Source: Aquificaceae bacterium
GTDB taxonomy: Bacteria > Aquificota > Aquificia > Aquificales > Aquificaceae
Reading direction: 5' to 3'
Assembly: GCA_026982025.1 (NCBI GenBank)
Contig: JALSHX010000026.1
Coordinates: 1-6,184, forward strand
Length of the DNA: 6,184 bases
The position numbers and the translations under genes were made by a program. The notes below the pieces were generated by a model, which saw only the letters and a program-made list of their open reading frames with translations, was not told the DNA's origin and did not search any database. Shown here in pieces: positions 5,347 through 6,184 of the stretch; the stretch's first letter is position 1; every line of letters begins with the position of its first letter.

Positions 5347-6153
5347 ATGGGTATCGGCAAACAGGTGAGGCTTGAGAGGGTTATGAACAGAGAAACCCGG
5401 AAAACCGTCATAGTTCCCATGGACCACGGGGTCAGCTCAGGACCGATTGAAGGAATAAAGGACATGAAAAGGGCTATAGACAGGGTAGCGGAAGGCGGAG
5501 CCAATGCGGTTGTTATTCACAAAGGGATGGTGAGAGCAGGACACAGGGGGTCCGGAAGGGATATAGGTCTTATAGTTCACCTATCCGCCTCCACCGACCT
5601 CTCACCGACCAAGAACGACAAGGTTCTTGTGTGCTCCGTTGAGGAAGCAATTAAACTCGGAGCGGATGCGGTATCAATTCACATTAATCTCGGTGCGGAG
5701 GGAGAGAGAGAAATGCTCAGGGACTTCGGTATTGTTTCAAGAGCCTGTGAGGAGTGGCAGATTCCCCTCCTTGCTATGGTTTACGGAAGAGGTCCAAAAA
5801 TAGAGAATCAGTACGATCCCAGGGTTGTAGCTCACTGTGCAAGGGTCGGAGCGGAGCTGGGGGCGGACATAGTTAAAGTCCCGTACACCGGAGACCCCGA
5901 GAGCTTTGAGAGGGTCGTTGAAGGATGCCCCATACCGGTTGTAATTGCCGGGGGTCCGAAGGTAAAGTCCGAAAAGGATGCCCTTGAGATGGTATGGGGT
6001 GCGGTCAAAGCGGGTGCAAGCGGTCTCTCAATAGGAAGGAACATTTTTCAGGCAAAGGACCCCACGCTTATGGTGAGGGCTATGTCAAGCATAGTTCACG
6101 GGGGAGGCGATGTTGAATCCGCTTTATCCATACTCGGTGAGGTGAAGGTCTAA
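5347..6153 (+). CDS. AroA'-type aldolase: probable 2-amino-3,7-dideoxy-D-threo-hept-6-ulosonate (ADTH) synthase
   Basis: A cytoplasmic Schiff-base TIM-barrel aldolase of the DeoC/FbaB superfamily. It resembles Methanocaldococcus jannaschii MJ0400 along its whole length (from memory), including VRLERxx[18 protein letters not shown], GLIx[19 protein letters not shown] and IVxGCPxPVVxAGGPK. MJ0400 builds ADTH from L-aspartate semialdehyde and a sugar-derived donor, a DAHP-independent route to 3-dehydroquinate. The likely active-site residues are present: Asp26 in MDHG, Tyr146 in MVYGRG and the Schiff-base Lys177 in [10 protein letters not shown]. All three sit at a constant offset of 7 from the MJ0400 residues as I recall them. 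The phosphate-binding end is IAGGPK and SIGRNIF. At 268 aa it is family-sized. Archaeal class I fructose-bisphosphate aldolase shares the fold and Lys, and many bacterial copies carry that name, so the substrate is less certain than the family. It is 4 bases downstream of the tonB-like gene and precedes another gene. Confidence 0.85.
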   Translation: MGIGKQVRLERVMNRETRKTVIVPMDHGVSSGPIEGIKDMKRAIDRVAEGGANAVVIHKGMVRAGHRGSGRDIGLIVHLSASTDLSPTKNDKVLVCSVEEAIKLGADAVSIHINLGAEGEREMLRDFGIVSRACEEWQIPLLAMVYGRGPKIENQYDPRVVAHCARVGAELGADIVKVPYTGDPESFERVVEGCPIPVVIAGGPKVKSEKDALEMVWGAVKAGASGLSIGRNIFQAKDPTLMVRAMSSIVHGGGDVESALSILGEVKV

Positions 6154-6169
6154 AGACATTCCAATATAC

Positions 6170-6178
6170 AGGAGGTGA
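6170..6178 (+). promoter_or_regulatory. Strong Shine-Dalgarno sequence for the next gene
   Basis: AGGAGGTGA is a near-perfect anti-16S match, placed 17 bases after the aldolase stop. The window ends with GT at 6183-6184, 7 bases after GGAGG. A GTG start there would be ideally spaced, but its third base is outside the window. The next gene is therefore probably in the same operon. Confidence 0.75.
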
Positions 6179-6184
6179 CGCGGT

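Noticed and set aside
1..6184. CRISPR arrays, insertion sequences, tRNA or rRNA genes
   Set aside because: Nearly all bases are in intact conserved genes; no regular direct repeats, transposase motifs or cloverleaf sequences were seen by eye.

Overview
This window looks like ordinary chromosomal DNA from a thermophilic, two-membraned bacterium, most likely of the Aquificales (Aquificota). Arginine is mostly AGG/AGA. The proteins are rich in Glu, Lys and Arg and poor in Gln. Genes are packed with overlaps of one to a few bases. The sigma-54 protein is compact at 398 aa, a length I recall for the Aquifex aeolicus protein. A TonB-like protein implies an outer membrane, and the last gene is an archaeal-type aldolase. 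The taxonomic call is inference; no 16S or other marker gene is present.

Layout. Positions 1-3702 carry a plus-strand cluster: proA (5' end cut by the window), rpoN (sigma-54), an M24 proline peptidase (pepQ-like), and a 56-codon zinc-ribbon gene that is easily missed. proA/rpoN and rpoN/pepQ overlap by 1 and 4 bp, so their translation is probably coupled. The small gene ends inside the 3' end of the convergent gpsA, giving a 65-bp antisense overlap. gpsA (minus strand, 4624-3638) diverges from a plus-strand pair across only 25 bp (4625-4649). That pair is a TonB-like periplasmic protein and an aldolase of the AroA' (ADTH synthase) / archaeal class I fructose-bisphosphate aldolase superfamily. 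A strong Shine-Dalgarno sequence in the last 15 bases shows that a further gene follows.

How the genes fit together. proA makes a proline precursor and the M24 enzyme probably releases proline from peptides, so two proline-related genes flank the sigma-54 gene. gpsA makes glycerol-3-phosphate for membrane lipids. The aldolase probably acts in an archaeal-style entry to aromatic amino acid synthesis. The TonB-like protein would span the inner membrane and reach into the periplasm. No mobile element, CRISPR array, tRNA or rRNA was seen.

The least expected structures are in the gpsA/tonB-like divergent region. Overlapping -10-like boxes face both ways, both genes lack a Shine-Dalgarno sequence, and a perfect 7-4-7 dyad has the tonB-like start codon in its centre. 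I found no convincing new multi-gene system; the small zinc-ribbon gene and this compact divergent control region are the best leads.
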